The notes beneath the pieces are model-generated. The model did not search any database. It was given only the letters and a program-made list of their open reading frames with translations, and was not told the origin of the DNA. Position numbers and translations under genes: made by a program. A DNA stretch of 14,731 nucleotides from NCBI GenBank assembly GCA_964427655.1, contig CAYRWE010000123.1, forward strand, positions 1 through 14,731. The letters are read 5' to 3'. This stretch comes from CAVQNQ01 sp964427655 (lineage in GTDB: Bacteria > Acidobacteriota > Terriglobia > Bryobacterales > Bryobacteraceae). Every line of letters starts with the position of its first letter. Position 1 is the first letter of the stretch. This document shows positions 1-8,055 of the stretch, in pieces.

Positions 1-995
1 AGCTCCGCCAGTTCCAGATCGGGCAGTACATCCGCGAGGAAGGCCCCAAGTCGCATCAGAAGAAGGCCGGCACGCCCACCATGGGCGGCGTGCTGATCAT
101 CATCTCGATCGTGATCCCCACTTTGCTGTGGGCCGATCTGCGCTATCCCTATGTGTGGATCGCCATCACCGCGCTGGTGGCGTACGGCTGGATCGGCTTT
201 CTGGACGATTACGCCAAGATCGCCAAGCACCGCAATCTGGGCCTTTCCGGCAAGCGCAAGCTGCTCTACCAGTTCTTCATGGGCTTCGCTTTCGCGGCCA
301 TCCTGCTGGTGATGCGCGGGTACGGGGAATTCTCGACGGCCATGAACGTCCCCTTTTTCAAGCAATTTCAGCCCAGCCTGCTCGTCCAGTCGCTGCTCGC
401 GAATCCATGGACCTACGTGCTGGGCGTGGCGCCTTTCTGCATCTTCGTGGCGCTGGTGGTGGTCTTCGCTTCGAACGCGGTCAACCTGACGGACGGCCTG
501 GATGGCTTGGCTATCGGGCTGATGGTGATCGCTTCGGGCGCCCTCACCATGCTGACTTATGCCGGCGGCCACGCCCAGCTTGCCGAATACCTGCAACTGG
601 CGCGCAATCCGCACACCTCCGAGCTGACCATCTTCTGCGGCTCCATGACCGGCGCGAGCCTGGGCTTCCTCTGGTACAACGCCCACCCCGCCGAGATCTT
701 CATGGGCGACGTGGGTTCGCTCGGGCTGGGCGGCGCCATGGCGGTGGTGGCGGTGCTCATCAAGCAGGAGGTCCTGCTGGTCTTCATTGGCGGGATCTTC
801 ATCCTGGAGGCGGTTTCGGTGATCCTCCAGGTGGGCAGCTACAAGCTGCGCAATGGCAAGCGGATTTTCAAAATGGCCCCGCTGCACCACCATTTCGAGG
901 CGCTGGGTTGGACGGAATCGAAGATTATCGCGCGCTTCTGGATCGCCGGCCTGGTGCTGGCGCTCTTCGCGCTGAGCACGCTGAAGCTGAGATGA
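1..995 (+). CDS. mraY: MraY, phospho-MurNAc-pentapeptide translocase (5' end missing)
   Basis: Integral membrane enzyme that transfers phospho-MurNAc-pentapeptide from UDP to undecaprenyl phosphate, giving lipid I on the inner face of the membrane. The reading frame is open from base 3, and the part before the first visible ATG at 81 already reads as family sequence (IREEGPKSHQKKAGTPTMGG), so 81 is an internal Met and the gene starts outside the window. About 330 residues are visible against roughly 360 for the family, so some 30 to 40 are missing. Diagnostic motifs are the paired Asp of FLDDYAK (204-209), NLTDGLDGLA (483-512), the Asp of GDVGSLGLGG (708-710) and the HHH motif of APLHHHFE (885-893). 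Many hydrophobic segments fit the usual ten-helix topology. It opens the visible dcw run, with murD 25 bp downstream. Confidence 0.97.
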   Translation, partial: LRQFQIGQYIREEGPKSHQKKAGTPTMGGVLIIISIVIPTLLWADLRYPYVWIAITALVAYGWIGFLDDYAKIAKHRNLGLSGKRKLLYQFFMGFAFAAILLVMRGYGEFSTAMNVPFFKQFQPSLLVQSLLANPWTYVLGVAPFCIFVALVVVFASNAVNLTDGLDGLAIGLMVIASGALTMLTYAGGHAQLAEYLQLARNPHTSELTIFCGSMTGASLGFLWYNAHPAEIFMGDVGSLGLGGAMAVVAVLIKQEVLLVFIGGIFILEAVSVILQVGSYKLRNGKRIFKMAPLHHHFEALGWTESKIIARFWIAGLVLALFALSTLKLR

Positions 996-1020
996 CGGGC
1001 AAGCTAAAGCACGCCCCACC

Positions 1021-2382
1021 ATGCGGTTTGAGATGAATATGGATCTGAACGGAAAACGAGCCCTGGTAGTCGGGATGAAGAAGTCCGGGATGGCGTCGGC
1101 CGCGCTCCTGGCAAGCCACGGAGCCATCGTGCGGGCCACCGACCTGAAGCCGCTGGCGGAGCTGCCGGAGGAAGCCGGGCCGCTGCTGGAACGCCTCGGC
1201 ATCCCCTTCGCGATTCAGACTCCGGCCGTGTTCGAAGGTTGCGACCTGATCGTGCTCTCGCCGGACGTGCCGGCCGATCTCGCCCCGCTGGCAGCCGCGC
1301 GCGCCAGCGGCATCCGCGTGATCGGCGAAGTCGAGCTGGCCGCGCCGTTCCTCAAGGGCCGCACGATCGGCATCACGGGATCGAACGGGAAGACCACCAC
1401 CACCACCCTGATCGGCCATATTCTACGCGAATCCGGCGTGCCCGTGCAGGTGGGCGGGAATATCGGAAAACCGGTCACCGCCATGATCGAAACTTCCCGC
1501 GCCGATGGCTGGAACGTGCTCGAGCTTTCGAGCTTCCAACTGGAGACCATTAGCGAGTTTCGGGCGCACATCGGCCTGGCGCTGAATGTGACCCAGAACC
1601 ACCTGGATCGCCATCACACTTTCGAGAATTATGCCGCCGCCAAGGGCCGCCTCTTCGAGACGCAGCGCGCGGAAGATTTCGCGGTGCTCAATGCCGAAGA
1701 TCCGGTTTGCGCGGCTTACGCTAAATGCACCGCGGCGACCGTCCAGTGGTTCAGCAGCCGGCGCGATGTCTCGCCCGGCGCCAGCCTGCGCGGCGAAACG
1801 CTGCTGCTCGATGGCCGCCCGCTCATGGAAGCCGGCGAGATCCCCATACGCGGCCGTCACAACGTGGAGAACGTGCTGGCCGCCGCCGTGGCCGCGGCGC
1901 GCGCGGGCGTCGAGCCGGAGCGGATCGCCGCCGCGGTTCGCACCTTTCAGGCCGTGGAGCATCGCCTGGAGTTCGTGCGCCAGATCGCCGGCATCGATTT
2001 CTACAACGATTCCAAGGCCACCAGCGTGGATGCCACGCTCAAAGCGCTCGATGCCTTTCAGGGCGGCCTGTGGGTCATCCTGGGCGGCAAGGACAAGGGC
2101 CTCGATTATTCGGTGCTGCGCGCGCCCCTGGCCGAGCGGGCCCACGCGGCGCTGCTGATCGGCGCGGCGGCTCCCAAGATCGAGGGGCAATTGCGCGGGG
2201 CCTTGCCGCTGGTGAGCGCCGGCACGCTCGATGCGGCCGTGGAACACGCTTTCTGCCACGGACGGCCGGGCGACACCATCCTGCTGGCGCCGGCCTGCGC
2301 CAGCTTCGACCAGTTCAAGAGCTTCGAACATCGCGGCGAGATTTTCAAGCAGATCGTCAATCGTCTGGAGACGAAAAGCTGA
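1021..2382 (+). CDS. murD: MurD, UDP-MurNAc-L-alanine:D-glutamate ligase
   Basis: Cytoplasmic ATP-dependent ligase that adds D-glutamate to UDP-MurNAc-L-Ala. Counting from the ATG at 1021 it has 453 residues (E. coli about 438). The ATP loop TGSNGKTTT is at about 119-127, the NHLDRH segment holds His194, and Lys208 in AAAKGRLFE matches the lysine that is carbamylated in Mur ligases. RGRHNVENVLAA, YNDSKATSVDA and the carboxy-terminal LAPACASFDQFKSFEHRG are also typical. The start is uncertain: MDLNGKRALVVG from the ATG at 1039 looks like the usual amino terminus, and neither start has a good Shine-Dalgarno site, so six extra residues may be wrongly included. The nucleotide-binding loop reads VVGMKKSG instead of a GxGxSG form. 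The stop lies one base before ftsW. Confidence 0.96.
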   Translation: MRFEMNMDLNGKRALVVGMKKSGMASAALLASHGAIVRATDLKPLAELPEEAGPLLERLGIPFAIQTPAVFEGCDLIVLSPDVPADLAPLAAARASGIRVIGEVELAAPFLKGRTIGITGSNGKTTTTTLIGHILRESGVPVQVGGNIGKPVTAMIETSRADGWNVLELSSFQLETISEFRAHIGLALNVTQNHLDRHHTFENYAAAKGRLFETQRAEDFAVLNAEDPVCAAYAKCTAATVQWFSSRRDVSPGASLRGETLLLDGRPLMEAGEIPIRGRHNVENVLAAAVAAARAGVEPERIAAAVRTFQAVEHRLEFVRQIAGIDFYNDSKATSVDATLKALDAFQGGLWVILGGKDKGLDYSVLRAPLAERAHAALLIGAAAPKIEGQLRGALPLVSAGTLDAAVEHAFCHGRPGDTILLAPACASFDQFKSFEHRGEIFKQIVNRLETKS

Positions 2383-2383
2383 C

Positions 2384-3523
2384 ATGGCGCAAACGCTCAA
2401 AACCGACTGGATCCTGTTCGTCACCGTGCTGGTGATGGTGCTGTTCGGCGTGCTGATGGTCTCAAGCGCGTCCTTCGTGATGGCCGACCTGCAATACGGC
2501 AGCATATGGCACTTCGCCTGGCGCCAGGCGCTTTGGGCGGGGCTGGGCATGATGGCTCTGATGGCGCTGAAGCGCACGCCCTACCGCCGCTTGCAAACCC
2601 CCATGGTGGCTTTCAGCGGTATGGGGCTGGTATTTTTCCTGCTGGGGCTGGTGTTTATCCTCGATCCGCATCACCGCTGGCTGCGTCTGGGAGGGCCTGT
2701 GGGGCTGCAACCTTCCGAGCTGGCCAAGCCCGCGCTGGTGATTTTCCTGGCCTATTTCGTGGCCTGGCGGGCCCGCGCCATCAACAACCGCCATACCCTG
2801 GCGCCCGCGGCGCTGGCCACCGGACTTCTGTTCGTCGCGGTGGTGGTGGCGGACCTGGGCACGGCCCTGGTGTTGGGCGCCACCGCCGCGGTGATCTTCT
2901 TCGTGGCCGGACTGGAGTGGCGCACCTGCATTATCGGCTTGGGAGTGGCGGTGCTGGGGGTCGCGGTCTTCGTGGCGGCGGAGCCTTACCGCACCGCCCG
3001 CGTGGTGAAGTTCTTCGATCCCAACTTCACCAAACTCATGAAGATCGATCCGCAGGGACGGGTGCGCAATTGGGTGGAGAAATCGCTGGTCACGCGCGAC
3101 ACCAACTACCAGTTGCAGCAGTCGCAGATCGCGGTGGGGGCCGGCGGGCCGCTGGGTCTCGGGCTGGGCAACAGCAAACAGAAGCTGCTCTATCTGCCCA
3201 AGGCCCACAACGATTTCATTTACGCGGTGGCCGCCGAAGAGTGCGGGTTGGCCGGTTCGGTGGGCCTCCTGGCCGGCTTCCTGGTCATCTTCTGGCGCGG
3301 CCTGCGCGTCACCTGGCGCATTCACGACGATTTTGGCCGCTACCTGGCGCTCGGCGTAACCGTCATGGTAGCGGTCCAGGGCCTGTTCAACATCAGCGTG
3401 GTGCTGGGAATGGTCCCCACCAAAGGCATTCCGCTGCCCCTGATCAGCTACGGGGGCAGTTCGCTCATGACCACGCTCGGCTCGCTGGGCATTCTCATGA
3501 ATGTATCGGAGCACGTGGGGTAA
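2384..3523 (+). CDS. ftsW: FtsW, SEDS-family septal peptidoglycan polymerase
   Basis: Polytopic membrane glycosyltransferase of the SEDS family, which polymerises lipid II at the division septum together with a class B penicillin-binding protein. It has 379 residues and about ten hydrophobic segments. Family marks are GLQPSELAKPA (Gln109-Glu112), the long loop ending in LPKAHNDFIYAVAAEE, where Asp277 corresponds to the catalytic Asp of RodA/FtsW, and ISYGGSSLM near the end. The same frame stays open upstream inside murD, but the ATG at 2384, one base after the murD stop, gives the normal FtsW amino terminus (MAQTLKTDWILF). The nearest Shine-Dalgarno-like GGAG (2367-2370) is rather far away, so translational coupling to murD is likely. 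It could be RodA on sequence alone; the dcw position between murD and murG argues for FtsW. Confidence 0.95.
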   Translation: MAQTLKTDWILFVTVLVMVLFGVLMVSSASFVMADLQYGSIWHFAWRQALWAGLGMMALMALKRTPYRRLQTPMVAFSGMGLVFFLLGLVFILDPHHRWLRLGGPVGLQPSELAKPALVIFLAYFVAWRARAINNRHTLAPAALATGLLFVAVVVADLGTALVLGATAAVIFFVAGLEWRTCIIGLGVAVLGVAVFVAAEPYRTARVVKFFDPNFTKLMKIDPQGRVRNWVEKSLVTRDTNYQLQQSQIAVGAGGPLGLGLGNSKQKLLYLPKAHNDFIYAVAAEECGLAGSVGLLAGFLVIFWRGLRVTWRIHDDFGRYLALGVTVMVAVQGLFNISVVLGMVPTKGIPLPLISYGGSSLMTTLGSLGILMNVSEHVG

Positions 3524-3525
3524 CC

Positions 3526-4602
3526 ATGGCAGTTGCCGCGCGCCGGTTTCTCATGGTGGGAGGAGGCACGGGCGGTCACGTGATCCCCGCGCTGGCCGTC
3601 GCCCGGGAACTGCGCGCGCGGGGCCACCAGGTGTTTTTCGCGGGAACCGAGCGGGGCATCGAGGCCAAACTAGTGCCCGCCGGCGGTTTCGAGCTGCGGG
3701 CCATCCGCATCGCCGGACTGAATCGCGTGGGCTGGCGCCAGAAGATCGCGACGCTGGGTCGCCTGCCTTTCACCACGCTGGCATGCCGCAGGATGGTGAG
3801 CGAAGCCGATGCCCTCTTCAGCATGGGAGGCTATGCCGCCGGACCGCCCGTGATGGCCGCCTTGTCGCGCCGTATTCCGGTGGTGGCGATGGAGCCGAAC
3901 GCGTTTCCGGGATTCACCAATCGCACCATCGGCCGCTTCGTGGCGCGGGCCCTCATCTCGTTTCCGGAGACCGCCCGCTACTTCCCGCGCGGGCGCACCG
4001 AGCTGACCGGCCTGCCCGTGCGCGAGGAGTTCTTCGCCATCGCTCCCAGGCCGCGCGACGGCGTTTTGAACCTGCTGATCACTGGCGGCAGCCAGGGGTC
4101 GCGCACGCTCAACCGGGCGGCGCGCGATAGCTGGCCGCTGTTTCTCGCCGGCGGGCGGCCCGTGCGCATCCTGCACCAGAGCGGTGTGAGCGGCTTCGAC
4201 GATCTGCGCGACGCCTTTGGCGACTCCGGCCTGGAGGGAGAAGTCGTACCTTTCATCGCGGATATGCCGGCGGCCTTCGCGGCCGCCGACCTGGTGGTGT
4301 GCCGCGCCGGCGCGGGCGCGGTTTCGGAACTGGCGGCTGCCAGGAAGCCGGCGATTCTGGTGCCGTTTCCCTTCGCCGCCGACGATCATCAGACGCGCAA
4401 CGCCGAAGCCATCGAGCGCGCGGGAGCCGGCCGTATGATTCGCGATGCCGAGATGAGCGGGCGCAAGTTATTCGAAACCGTCGCGGAGCTGGCCTCTGGC
4501 GCGGGCGTGCTGGAGCGCATGGGTGAAGCCGCCCGGCGCCTGGCCCGTCCCGGCGCGGCGCGGCGCGCGGCGGAAATATTAGAGGAGGTGGCGCGCGGCT
4601 GA
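3526..4602 (+). CDS. murG: MurG, UDP-GlcNAc:lipid I N-acetylglucosaminyltransferase
   Basis: Peripheral membrane GT-B glycosyltransferase that adds GlcNAc to lipid I, forming lipid II, the substrate for FtsW and the penicillin-binding proteins. It has 358 residues (E. coli 355). The amino-terminal glycine loop GGGTGGH is at 12-18. The second domain starts near TGGSQGSRTLN, and the donor site shows CRAGAGAVSELAAA (Glu268) and PFPFAADDHQTRNA (Gln289), matching the UDP-GlcNAc-contacting Glu and Gln of E. coli MurG. The start at 3526 follows the ftsW stop by two bases and has a GGGG stretch (3517-3520) at useful spacing. The frame is open further upstream through ftsW, but that part is a shadow. 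A 52 bp gap with a possible promoter separates it from murC. Confidence 0.97.
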   Translation: MAVAARRFLMVGGGTGGHVIPALAVARELRARGHQVFFAGTERGIEAKLVPAGGFELRAIRIAGLNRVGWRQKIATLGRLPFTTLACRRMVSEADALFSMGGYAAGPPVMAALSRRIPVVAMEPNAFPGFTNRTIGRFVARALISFPETARYFPRGRTELTGLPVREEFFAIAPRPRDGVLNLLITGGSQGSRTLNRAARDSWPLFLAGGRPVRILHQSGVSGFDDLRDAFGDSGLEGEVVPFIADMPAAFAAADLVVCRAGAGAVSELAAARKPAILVPFPFAADDHQTRNAEAIERAGAGRMIRDAEMSGRKLFETVAELASGAGVLERMGEAARRLARPGAARRAAEILEEVARG

Positions 4603-4614
4603 ACGAGATTTTCA

Positions 4615-4643
4615 TTGACAGTGCGGCCGCGAGCCGGAACAAT
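4615..4643 (+). promoter_or_regulatory. candidate sigma-70 type promoter in front of murC
   Basis: A perfect TTGACA (4615-4620) is followed after exactly 17 bp by AACAAT (4638-4643), which matches the -10 consensus at four of six positions. It sits in the longest gap within the division gene run. Transcription would begin about five bases before the murC ATG, leaving almost no leader. Chance occurrence is possible because the -10 box is poor. Confidence 0.4.
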
Positions 4644-4654
4644 AAGTTAAAGGA

Positions 4655-6034
4655 ATGTTTTTTCGTCCCCAGCACTTTCACTTCACGGGCATAGGCGGCA
4701 TCGGTATGAGCGGCATCGCCGAAGTGCTGCTCAACCTGGGATACGGTGTTAGCGGCTCGGATCTGAAGCTTTCGCCCGTCACCGAACGTCTGGCGGCGCT
4801 GGGTGCCCGCGTTTATGAAGGCCATGCCGCCGCGAACGTGGCGGGGGCGCAGGCCCTCGTGGTGAGCTCCGCGGTGGAGGAATCCAATCCCGAGGTGCAG
4901 GAGGCGCACCGGTTGCAAATCCCCGTGATCCCGCGCGGCGAGTTGCTGGCCGAGCTGATGCGCCTGAAGTACGGCATCGCGGTGGCCGGCAGCCACGGCA
5001 AGACCACCACCACGTCGATGACCGCCACCATTCTCAACCACGCCGGCCTCGACCCCACGGTGGTGGTGGGCGGGCGCGTGGGCACCATGGGCGGGTCCAA
5101 CGCGCGCGTGGGCAAGAGCGATTTCCTGGTGGTGGAAGCGGACGAAAGCGACGGCTCGTTTCTCAAGCTGGCGCCCATCATCGCGGTGGTGACCAACATC
5201 GACCGCGAGCACCTGGATCACTACCCATCGCTCGACGCCATCCGCGCGGCCTTCATCGAGTTCGTCAACAAGGTGCCGTTCTACGGCGCGGTCGTCGTGT
5301 GCCTGGACGATGCCAACGTGCAGAGCGTGATGCCCGCCATCAAGCGGCGCACGGTCACCTACGGCACCACCGCGCAGGCCGACCTGCAGGCGGTCGAGAT
5401 GACTTGCGGCGCTTTCTCGAGCGATTTCCGGCTGCGCTACCGCGACGACGATCTGGGCGTTTTCCATCTCAACATCCCCGGCCGCCACAACGTGCTGGAT
5501 GCCATGGCCGCCACGGCGGTGAGCCTCGAACTGGGCGTTTCCGTGAAGGCCATCGGCGAGGCCCTGGCCGCCTTCAGCGGCGTGGAGCGGCGCTTTCAGG
5601 TGCGCGGCAAGGAACGCGGTATCACCGTGGTGGACGATTACGGCCACCACCCCACCGAAATTCGCGCCACGCTCGATGGCGCTCGGCTATGCGGTTTCCG
5701 GCGCATCCACGTGCTCTTCCAGCCGCACCGCTACTCCCGCACTTTTCACCTGATCGACGAATTCGCGCGCTCCTTCAACCAGGCCGACAGCCTCTTCGTG
5801 ATGGATATTTACGCGGCTTCCGAAAAGCCCATCGAGGGCGTCACGGCGGAAGCCCTGGTGGAGCGCATCCGGCAATTCGGGCACCGCGGCGCGGAGTATG
5901 TGGGCACGCTCGACCGCGGCGTGGACGCTCTGGCCGCCGCCGCCGGCGAGGGCGACCTGGTGCTGACCCTGGGCGCGGGCAACGTCTGGCAGGCGGGCGA
6001 AACGCTCCTGGAGCGGCTGCGGACCGGCGGCTGA
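4655..6034 (+). CDS. murC: MurC, UDP-N-acetylmuramate:L-alanine ligase
   Basis: Cytoplasmic Mur ligase that adds L-alanine to UDP-MurNAc, the first amino acid of the stem peptide, using ATP. It has 459 residues (E. coli 491). The amino terminus QHFHFTGIGGIGMSGIAE is the characteristic MurC UDP-binding start. The ATP loop AGSHGKTTTTSM has Gly112 and Lys116. VEADESDGSFLKL, TNIDREHLDHY, IPGRHNVLDAMAA, GVERRFQVRG, VDDYGHHPTEI and LFQPHRYSRT follow in the usual order. The ATG at 4655 gives the conserved amino terminus, but its Shine-Dalgarno-like AAAGGA (4649-4654) touches the start codon, which is closer than normal. The next gene is ftsQ, one base after the stop; murB and ddl, frequent neighbours here, are missing. 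Confidence 0.97.
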   Translation: MFFRPQHFHFTGIGGIGMSGIAEVLLNLGYGVSGSDLKLSPVTERLAALGARVYEGHAAANVAGAQALVVSSAVEESNPEVQEAHRLQIPVIPRGELLAELMRLKYGIAVAGSHGKTTTTSMTATILNHAGLDPTVVVGGRVGTMGGSNARVGKSDFLVVEADESDGSFLKLAPIIAVVTNIDREHLDHYPSLDAIRAAFIEFVNKVPFYGAVVVCLDDANVQSVMPAIKRRTVTYGTTAQADLQAVEMTCGAFSSDFRLRYRDDDLGVFHLNIPGRHNVLDAMAATAVSLELGVSVKAIGEALAAFSGVERRFQVRGKERGITVVDDYGHHPTEIRATLDGARLCGFRRIHVLFQPHRYSRTFHLIDEFARSFNQADSLFVMDIYAASEKPIEGVTAEALVERIRQFGHRGAEYVGTLDRGVDALAAAAGEGDLVLTLGAGNVWQAGETLLERLRTGG

Positions 6035-6035
6035 T

Positions 6036-6800
6036 ATGGCGCGCGAATCCAAAAAATCGGGCGGGTTCAACTGGAAGCTGACGGGCATCCTGGTGGCGCT
6101 CGGCATCCTGTGCGTCTCGACCGGTATGGCCGCTCTGCGCGTGCGCCGCTACGTGGTCACGGATGCGCAGTTCATGCTTTCCCACGAGCGCGCCGATTCG
6201 CTGAGCGTTCAGGGCGTGAAGTATACCCCGCGCGGCAAAGTGGAGCGCGTTTTCGCCGAGGATTTCGACCGCAGCGTCTTTTCCGTGCCGCTCGGCGAGC
6301 GCCGCCGCCGCCTGCTGGCCATCGACTGGGTGGAGGATGCCACCATCTCACGGATCTGGCCGGACCGCCTGTTGGTCCGCGTCCGCGAGCGCACGCCCGT
6401 AGCCTTCGTGGTGATGCACGGCACCACCCTGCTGGTGGATTCCCACGGCGTCCTGCTGGATTTCCCGCGGCAGGCTTCGTTCGCCTTCCCGGTGTTGCGC
6501 GGCTTGCTCGAAGAAGAGTCCGAGGCCCAGCGCCGGGAGCGCGTGCGGCTGATGCTGCGCGTTCAGGCCGACGTGGGCTACCTGGCGAAGGACATCTCCG
6601 AGGTGAACGTCGCCGATCCGGACAACGTGCGCATCACCGCCCAGGTGGAGGGCCGCGCCGTCGAGTTGATTCTCGGCGATACCCGTTTTGGCCGGCGCTA
6701 TCAGAACTTCGTGAGCAATTACCCGGAGATCCGCAGGCGCTCTCCGGAAGCCAAGTCGTTCGACCTGCGGTTGGACGACCGCATTACGGTGCGGGAATAG
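6036..6800 (+). CDS. ftsQ: FtsQ, divisome membrane protein with POTRA domain
   Basis: Bitopic membrane protein that, in known systems, forms a complex with FtsB and FtsL and controls septal wall synthesis. It has 254 residues (E. coli 276). A short basic cytoplasmic tail (MARESKKSGG) is followed by one transmembrane segment at about 15-34, then a POTRA-type region at about 53-125 (VQGVKYTPRGKVERVF through WPDRLLVRVRERTPVAFV), then the beta-rich FtsQ domain to the end. The stretch IDWVEDATISRIWPDRLLVRVRE is the most recognisable FtsQ pattern. It begins one base after murC and ends 14 bp before ftsA, the normal dcw order. There is no strong Shine-Dalgarno, so coupling to murC translation is likely. 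Confidence 0.93.
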   Translation: MARESKKSGGFNWKLTGILVALGILCVSTGMAALRVRRYVVTDAQFMLSHERADSLSVQGVKYTPRGKVERVFAEDFDRSVFSVPLGERRRRLLAIDWVEDATISRIWPDRLLVRVRERTPVAFVVMHGTTLLVDSHGVLLDFPRQASFAFPVLRGLLEEESEAQRRERVRLMLRVQADVGYLAKDISEVNVADPDNVRITAQVEGRAVELILGDTRFGRRYQNFVSNYPEIRRRSPEAKSFDLRLDDRITVRE

Positions 6801-6814
6801 AAGGATCAAGGGCC

Positions 6815-8014
6815 ATGGCGGTAAAACCGATTTACGCGGCGGGACTCGATGCCGGCAGCCGGAATACGCGGCTGGTAATCTTGTCGGTCGAGAGAGGGTG
6901 TCTGCGCTTCTTGGGCAGCGCCGCGGTGGCTTCGCAGGGCTGGGCCAAGGGGATGATCGCCGACCAGGGCGCGGTGGCCGCTTCGATCCTGGCCGCTTTG
7001 CGGGAAGCCGAGGCGGCCGCCGGCGTCTCCATCGAGTCCGTGGTGGTGGGAGTGGGCGGCCCCACCGTGCGCGGCGCCAACGGCCGCGGCGTCATGGATT
7101 GGGGCCACCCCCGCGAGATCGATCAGCGCGACGTCAACCGCGCGGTGGATCGCGCCATGCGCGTCCAATTGGCCGAAGACCGCATGCTCTTGCAGCTCTT
7201 CCCACAGGATTTCGTGGTGGACGATTATCCGGGCCACACCGATCCCCGCAAGATGGTCGGCTCGCGCCTGGAGATCAACGTTCATCTGCTGACCTCCTCC
7301 GTGCAGGAGCACACTTCGCTGATCGGCGCCGTCAACCAGGCACACCTGGCCGTGGATGAAACCGTCTTCGAGGCATTGGCCTCCTGCTATGCCGCTGTGC
7401 TGCCCGAGAACCGCGAGCCGGGTATCGCGGTGGTGGATATAGGCGCCCAATCCACGGAGCTGGTGGTCTACTACGGCGACACCATCTACCTGGCTTCGGC
7501 CGTGCGCGTTTGCGGCGACCACTTCACGCGCGATCTGGCCCAGGGCCTGTGCCTGGCTTTCGAAGACGCCGAGAGGGTCAAAATCGAGTTCGGCGGCGCG
7601 CGCGCGGAGACCGTCGGCGAGAACGTATACGTCGAGCTTCCGGCGCCCGAAAATCGCGAACTCCGCGAGGCGACCGGCCGCCAGGTGAACCAGATCCTCG
7701 AAGCACGCGCCGAAGAGCTTTTCCGTCACGTGCGCGCCGAGCTGGCCCGCGTGGGGATGGACCGCGCGCTCATGGGCGGCGTGTTTCTGACCGGCGGTGG
7801 GGCCAAGCTGCCGGAGCTGTGCGATGTGGCCGAGAAAATCCTCAATTGCCAGATTCGCTACGGCTGGGCTCTGGGAATCGAGGATTGGCCGTTGGCGATG
7901 AAGGATCCCGAGTGGACCACGGTGGCCGGCCTGGCCATGTATTCGGCCAAGCTGAAGGCCCAGACCGAGCACCAGCGGGAGGCCGCCGGCTGGCTGGCCA
8001 AAGTTTTGCGGTGA
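6815..8014 (+). CDS. ftsA: FtsA, actin-like membrane tether of the Z ring
   Basis: Actin-fold ATPase that binds the FtsZ tail and anchors the Z ring to the membrane. It has 399 residues (E. coli 420). The phosphate 1 loop is AAGLDAGSRNTRLVI (Asp12), the phosphate 2 loop is VVDIGAQSTELVVY (Asp208), and the adenosine motif is FLTGGGAKLPEL (Thr326-Gly329). The carboxy end, REAAGWLAKVLR, can form the short amphipathic helix that carries FtsA to the membrane. AAGGA (6801-6805) and AAGGG (6808-6812) precede the ATG at 6815. The frame runs open upstream through ftsQ, but only from 6815 does it read as FtsA. It lies 14 bp after ftsQ and 41 bp before ftsZ. The phosphate 1 loop (AGSRN) differs somewhat from the more usual IGTS form. 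Confidence 0.95.
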   Translation: MAVKPIYAAGLDAGSRNTRLVILSVERGCLRFLGSAAVASQGWAKGMIADQGAVAASILAALREAEAAAGVSIESVVVGVGGPTVRGANGRGVMDWGHPREIDQRDVNRAVDRAMRVQLAEDRMLLQLFPQDFVVDDYPGHTDPRKMVGSRLEINVHLLTSSVQEHTSLIGAVNQAHLAVDETVFEALASCYAAVLPENREPGIAVVDIGAQSTELVVYYGDTIYLASAVRVCGDHFTRDLAQGLCLAFEDAERVKIEFGGARAETVGENVYVELPAPENRELREATGRQVNQILEARAEELFRHVRAELARVGMDRALMGGVFLTGGGAKLPELCDVAEKILNCQIRYGWALGIEDWPLAMKDPEWTTVAGLAMYSAKLKAQTEHQREAAGWLAKVLR

Positions 8015-8043
8015 GCGCGGCTCGGCTTGCGGCCGTGCCGGGG

Positions 8044-8049
8044 AAGGAG
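8044..8049 (+). promoter_or_regulatory. strong ribosome binding site of ftsZ
   Basis: AAGGAG lies six bases before the ATG at 8056, the best Shine-Dalgarno sequence in the division gene run. It decides the ftsZ start over the open frame that extends upstream through ftsA. An in-frame GTG at 8053 is less well spaced. Confidence 0.75.
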
Positions 8050-8055
8050 AGCGTG

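Noticed and set aside
2231..2383. Upstream extension of ftsW into murD
   Set aside because: The extra 51 residues are out-of-frame murD sequence and unlike any FtsW amino terminus; ATG 2384 fits.
4253..5650. Long open frame on the minus strand across murG and murC
   Set aside because: Its protein is rich in His, Arg, Gly and Ala without any domain, and both genes on the plus strand are unambiguous. Typical antisense shadow in GC-rich DNA.
6806..7972. Minus-strand frame of 388 codons opposite ftsA
   Set aside because: Covers ftsA almost exactly, with no recognisable motif or start signal.
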